The position numbers were made by a program, and so were the translations under genes. From positions 124,001-188,000 of the forward strand of contig NZ_WWCS01000011.1 of assembly GCF_009857535.1 (NCBI RefSeq): DNA of 64,000 nucleotides, read 5' to 3'. The notes under the pieces are model-generated. The model saw only the letters and a program-made list of their open reading frames with translations. It searched no databases and was not told the origin of the DNA. This document shows, in pieces, positions 60,593 to 64,000 of this stretch (the first letter of the stretch is position 1; every line of letters starts with the position of its first letter). The stretch comes from Duganella margarita (lineage in GTDB: Bacteria > Pseudomonadota > Gammaproteobacteria > Burkholderiales > Burkholderiaceae_D).

Positions 60593-61936
60593 ATGAGCAG
60601 CAAAATACTCTGGGGCGAAGGCCTGTTCTTACGGCCGCAACACTTTCAACAGCAGGACCGCTACCACGAGCAGCGGCTGCATCAAAGCGTGCAGGCGCTG
60701 CACCCGTACGCCTGGGGCGTCAATCAGATTCAGATCGACCGCGACGCGCTGGCCAACAACGGCCTGCGCCTGCTGGAGCTGTCGCTGCGCTTCCAGGACG
60801 GCGAGTTTTATGACGCCCCCGGAGCCGATGACCTGCCCGACCCGGTCGATCTGAGCCAGTTGCCGCAGTCGCAGCAGACCATCACCTACTACGCCGCCCT
60901 GCCCGCCTTCAAAGCGTTCGGCGGCAATTTCAGCGATGGCAATAGCGGCAGCAACAACGCCGTGCGCTACCTGCAAAACAATCAGGACACGCCTGACCTG
61001 TACACTCACGCCGCCTCGGCCCAGTTGAGCTACCTGAAGAAAACGCTGCGGCTGGTGCCGGAATTCGAACCGCGCGATTCCTACACCCACTTCCCTCTGC
61101 TGCGCCTGCGCCGTGCCGCCACCGGCGGCTTCGAGCTGGATGCGTCGTTCGTCGCGCCGAGCCTGTCCGTGCGCAGCGCGCCGCTGCTGTTCCTGCAACT
61201 GCGCCGCCTGCTGGACGCGCTGCAAGCCAAGGTCAGCGCGCTGTACGGCCACCACCGCGAACCGAGCAAGCACGTGATCGAATTCCGTTCGGGCGATATG
61301 TCGTCGTTCTGGCTGCTGCATACGGCCAGTTCCGCCTTTGCCTCGCTGACGCACTACTTCCAGCATCCGGCGCTACATCCGGAACGGTTGTACGAACAAC
61401 TGCTGAGCCTGGCCGGCGCGCTGATGACCTTCTCCAAGAGCTGGACGCTGGCCGACCTGCCGCCGTACGTGCACAACGATCCGGGCCCTGGCTTTGCCAC
61501 GCTGCACCAGATCATCCGCGAGCTGCTGGACACGGTGATTTCGTCGCGCTACTTCGCCATTGCGCTGCGCGAAGTCAAGCCGTCCTACCACCACGGCATG
61601 CTGGACTCCGGCAAGATCGACGACAAGACCACCTTCTACATCGCGGTCTCGGCCGCCATGCCTGCTGCCGAACTGGTGGAGGTGGTACCGCTGCGCTTCA
61701 AGGTCGGCGCGCCGGACGACGTCGACAAATTCGTGCTGTCGGCGATGCCGGGCGTGCGCCTGCAACACGCGCCGCAGGTGCCGGCCGCGGTGCCGGTGCG
61801 GCCGGACGCCATGTACTTCTCCATCGAGCCGAAAGGCCAGATGTATGAGCGCATGCTGCAGGCCCAATCGATCTCCATCTATGTCCCTGGCGGCATGCAC
61901 GACCTGAAGCTGGAACTGGTCGCCGTCACTTCCTGA
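60593..61936 (+). CDS. tssK: TssK, T6SS baseplate-membrane complex connector
   Basis: From the ATG at 60593 this 447-residue protein begins with the diagnostic ILWGEGLFLRPQHFQQQDRY, followed by RLHQSVQALHPYAWGV. It continues with QTITYYAALPAFKAFGGNFS, the receptor-binding-protein-like shoulder, and ends with AMYFSIEPKGQMYERMLQAQ and a C-terminal domain that would bind TssL/TssM. It opens the divergent plus-strand operon; tssL follows 11 bp later. The long reading extending upstream to 59765 is antisense to the TPR-lipoprotein gene and is rejected. Confidence 0.97.
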   Translation: MSSKILWGEGLFLRPQHFQQQDRYHEQRLHQSVQALHPYAWGVNQIQIDRDALANNGLRLLELSLRFQDGEFYDAPGADDLPDPVDLSQLPQSQQTITYYAALPAFKAFGGNFSDGNSGSNNAVRYLQNNQDTPDLYTHAASAQLSYLKKTLRLVPEFEPRDSYTHFPLLRLRRAATGGFELDASFVAPSLSVRSAPLLFLQLRRLLDALQAKVSALYGHHREPSKHVIEFRSGDMSSFWLLHTASSAFASLTHYFQHPALHPERLYEQLLSLAGALMTFSKSWTLADLPPYVHNDPGPGFATLHQIIRELLDTVISSRYFAIALREVKPSYHHGMLDSGKIDDKTTFYIAVSAAMPAAELVEVVPLRFKVGAPDDVDKFVLSAMPGVRLQHAPQVPAAVPVRPDAMYFSIEPKGQMYERMLQAQSISIYVPGGMHDLKLELVAVTS

Positions 61937-61947
61937 ACCGAGGAACC

Positions 61948-62712
61948 ATGAATACCGTAACCGCACCTTCCCTGATGGGCGCCGCCCCGGCGCCAGCCGC
62001 CAGCAACGCGCCGCAAACCCTGCTCGACCTGATGTATGACGGCTTCTACGCGCTGTTCATGCTGAAGAACGGCAGCGGCCCGCAGGAAAACGCCGAATTC
62101 GCCAACAAGATGACGCAGTTCCTGGACGACTTCGGCCGTGCCGCCCGCAAGCACAACGCCTCGCCGGACGATATCGACGCCGCCAAGTACGCCTTCTGCG
62201 CGGCGGTCGATGAAATCATCCTGCGCTCGCCGTTCGCCATCCGCGACGCCTGGGAGCGCCGCCCGCTGCAACTGGTGCTGTTCGGCGAACAGCTGGCCGG
62301 CGAAAACTTCTTCCACCGGCTGGAATCGCTGCGCGCCCGCGGCAGCGCGCACTTGCAGGCGCTGGAAGTGTTCCATATGTGCCTGCTGCTGGGCTTCCAG
62401 GGCCGCTACATCCTCGAAGGCTCGGAAAAACTGAACTACCTGACCGCGCGCCTGGGCGATGAAATCGCCCACATGAAGGGCAAGCGCGGCGGCTTTGCGC
62501 CGCATGCGGAGCGCCCGGACCAGATCGTGCACAAGCTGCGCAGCGACCTGCCGCTGTGGGTGCTGTGCTCGGTATTCGGCCTGATCTGTGTGCTGGGCTA
62601 CATCGGCCTGCGCACCTCGCTCAACCGCGGCACCGAGCAGCAGGTGGCGGCCTATAACGACATCGTCAAACTGGCGCCGCGCCAGGCCAACCTGACCATC
62701 ACGCTGCCGTAA
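61948..62712 (+). CDS. tssL: TssL (DotU-like), T6SS inner-membrane protein
   Basis: This 254-residue protein has a cytoplasmic DotU domain (LLDLMYDGFYALFMLKNGSG, AKYAFCAAVDEIILRSPFAI, FFHRLESL, EVFHMCLLLGFQGRYILEGS) and one C-terminal membrane helix (LWVLCSVFGLICVLGYIGL) with a short periplasmic tail. It has no OmpA/peptidoglycan-binding extension; that role may fall to the separate OmpA-like protein at 49281. It is directly abutted by the next vgrG (TAA followed at once by ATG). Confidence 0.96.
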   Translation: MNTVTAPSLMGAAPAPAASNAPQTLLDLMYDGFYALFMLKNGSGPQENAEFANKMTQFLDDFGRAARKHNASPDDIDAAKYAFCAAVDEIILRSPFAIRDAWERRPLQLVLFGEQLAGENFFHRLESLRARGSAHLQALEVFHMCLLLGFQGRYILEGSEKLNYLTARLGDEIAHMKGKRGGFAPHAERPDQIVHKLRSDLPLWVLCSVFGLICVLGYIGLRTSLNRGTEQQVAAYNDIVKLAPRQANLTITLP

Positions 62713-64000
62713 ATGGATATCGCATCGCTGATTCCCTCGGCACTTGGCCTGTTCGGCACCGGCCTGAGCCAGTTCGCGCGCCTGATTACACTGGCCAGCG
62801 CGCAGGACTCGGCGCTGCCGGAATCGCTGATGGCCGAGCGCTTTGCCGGACGCGAAGGCGTCAACGAACTGTACGCGTTTGAAGTGGACGCGCTCAGCAC
62901 CTCGACCGACCTCGACCTGAACCTGTTCATCGGCGAGGAACTGACCGTCACCCTGCTGCAAGCCGACGGCACGCGCCGCGCCTGGCACGGCATCTGCACC
63001 GAAGCCGCGTGGCTGGGCGCCGACGGCGGCACGGCGCGCTACCGCCTGCTGCTGGAACCGGCGCTGGCGCTGCTGCGGCTGCGGCGCGACAGCTACATCT
63101 TCCAGGACAAGAACGCGCAGGACATCGTCACCGAATTGCTGGCCGACTATCCGCAGCTTCGCTTTGAATTCGATGTCACGCAAAACCTGGCGGCGCGCCC
63201 GATCTGCACCCAATACCGCGAGAGCGACCTGGAATTCTTCCAGCGCCTGCTGGCCTCGGAAGGCCTGAGCTGGCGCTTCGAACACGAGCAGCCGTCGGAT
63301 GAATCCACCGATGGCCAGGCCAGGCACAAGCTGGTGATCTTCGACAGCAAGGCCGGCGCGCCTGACATGCCGGGCAATGCTGAAATCCGCTTCCATGGCG
63401 TGCGCGCCACCGACAGCGACGATGCCATCGACCAGTTTGCCGGGCGCCGCCAGGTGCAGCCGAACGCGGTCAGCATCAGCAGCTGGGACCCGGCGCAATT
63501 GCTGGCGCCCGGCGCGGAACAGCAATCGTCACTGGACGCCGGCACGCTGCCTGCACTGGCTGTGTATGACGGCGCCGGCGAACGCATCGCCAGCAGCGAA
63601 GCCGACTTGCACAGCCAGCTGATGCTGCAAGCGCTGGAGCTGGACAACAAAACCTTCGAAGGCGCGGGTTCAGTTCGCCAGCTGGCGCCTGGCCACGCCT
63701 TTGCGCTGACGCAGCACGAGCGCTATGCCAGCGACAACCGCTTCGCCGTGCTGTGGGTACGCCACGAGGCGCGCAACAACTTCCCTTCCCAGGTAAAACA
63801 GATCGCTTCGCTGCTGGAAGCGGGCACCTACCGCAATACCTTTGGTTGCGTGCGCGAAGCGGTGGCCATCGTGCCGCGCGCCATCGCCGCACCGCAGGCC
63901 GCTACCGCGCTGGGACCGCAGACCGCCATCGTGGTCGGCGTGGCCGATGCGGTGGCGAGCACCACGCGCGACCACCAGGTGCGCATCCAGTTCGCCTGGC
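62713..64000 (+). CDS. vgrG: VgrG (TssI) spike protein, third copy, cut by the window edge
   Basis: About 429 N-terminal residues are visible. The gp27-like head reads LMAERFAGREGVNELYAFEV, LNLFIGEELTVTLLQADGTR and ICTQYRESDLEFFQRLLASE followed by GLSWRFEHEQ, the standard VgrG order. It is clearly diverged from the vgrG at 38170-41031, so it is not another copy of that repeat. The ATG touches the tssL stop with no ribosome site of its own, so expression depends on translational coupling. Its tail and any linked effector lie outside the window. Confidence 0.95.
   Translation, partial: MDIASLIPSALGLFGTGLSQFARLITLASAQDSALPESLMAERFAGREGVNELYAFEVDALSTSTDLDLNLFIGEELTVTLLQADGTRRAWHGICTEAAWLGADGGTARYRLLLEPALALLRLRRDSYIFQDKNAQDIVTELLADYPQLRFEFDVTQNLAARPICTQYRESDLEFFQRLLASEGLSWRFEHEQPSDESTDGQARHKLVIFDSKAGAPDMPGNAEIRFHGVRATDSDDAIDQFAGRRQVQPNAVSISSWDPAQLLAPGAEQQSSLDAGTLPALAVYDGAGERIASSEADLHSQLMLQALELDNKTFEGAGSVRQLAPGHAFALTQHERYASDNRFAVLWVRHEARNNFPSQVKQIASLLEAGTYRNTFGCVREAVAIVPRAIAAPQAATALGPQTAIVVGVADAVASTTRDHQVRIQFAW

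Overview
The window looks like a chromosomal segment of a high-GC betaproteobacterium, most likely Burkholderiales / Oxalobacteraceae (Duganella, Massilia or Janthinobacterium-like). The reasons are the thrS-infC-rpmI-rplT-pheS-pheT-ihfA-merR order with a tRNA-Val upstream of thrS, a RelA-type synthetase nearby, and the character of the type VI secretion (T6SS) locus. Genus assignment is inference; no 16S or marker search could be run.

Region 1 (1-9.5 kb, minus strand) is the housekeeping translation block: a NarL-type response regulator with the start of its CHASE3-like histidine kinase, then merR, ihfA, pheT, pheS, rplT, rpmI, infC (with an ATA start codon), thrS and two identical tRNA-Val(GAC) genes behind a good sigma-70 promoter. 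Hairpin terminators or attenuators punctuate it before thrS, before pheS and before ihfA. Region 2 (9.5-22.3 kb) is mixed: a CDF metal exporter, a secreted protein of unknown function, two tandem exported serine hydrolases, a CAT-fold acetyltransferase, a LysR/GST divergent pair, an alpha/beta hydrolase-RidA-RelA operon, DctA, and two small secreted proteins.

Region 3 (22.3-41.8 kb, minus strand) is the accessory T6SS effector island, visibly AT-richer than its surroundings apart from its vgrG genes. In transcription order it holds: a membrane protein with a Cys-rich tail, full-length vgrG, a DUF4123 chaperone, a DUF3304 protein, a Tle1 (DUF2235) lipase, a long and a short DUF3304 protein, an amber-interrupted IS481-family transposase, a 5'-truncated vgrG, a Tle5 phospholipase D, a large putative periplasmic immunity protein, the frameshifted scar of another effector/immunity module, and a tandem run of DUF3304 genes. 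Nine DUF3304 genes or remnants are present in all. They are read here as immunity (and orphan immunity) genes for T6SS lipases.

Region 4 (41.9-64 kb) is the structural T6SS locus. One plus-strand operon runs M15 peptidase - thiolase-like protein - tssM - tagF - ompA-like - tssA. The convergent minus operon runs TPR lipoprotein - tssB - tssC - hcp - tssE - tssF - tssG - tssH. A divergent plus operon runs tssK - tssL - vgrG (cut by the window edge). The tssK / TPR-lipoprotein promoter region carries two abutting perfect palindromes. No tssJ, PAAR or Fha gene is seen inside the window.

The most interesting observation is that the intact vgrG and the headless vgrG share a gap-free direct repeat of about 1.5 kb at a constant 7,853-bp offset. 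Recombination across it would delete the Tle1 module and attach the conserved VgrG head to the Tle5-linked tail. This arrangement would work as a stored cassette for switching the T6SS effector payload.
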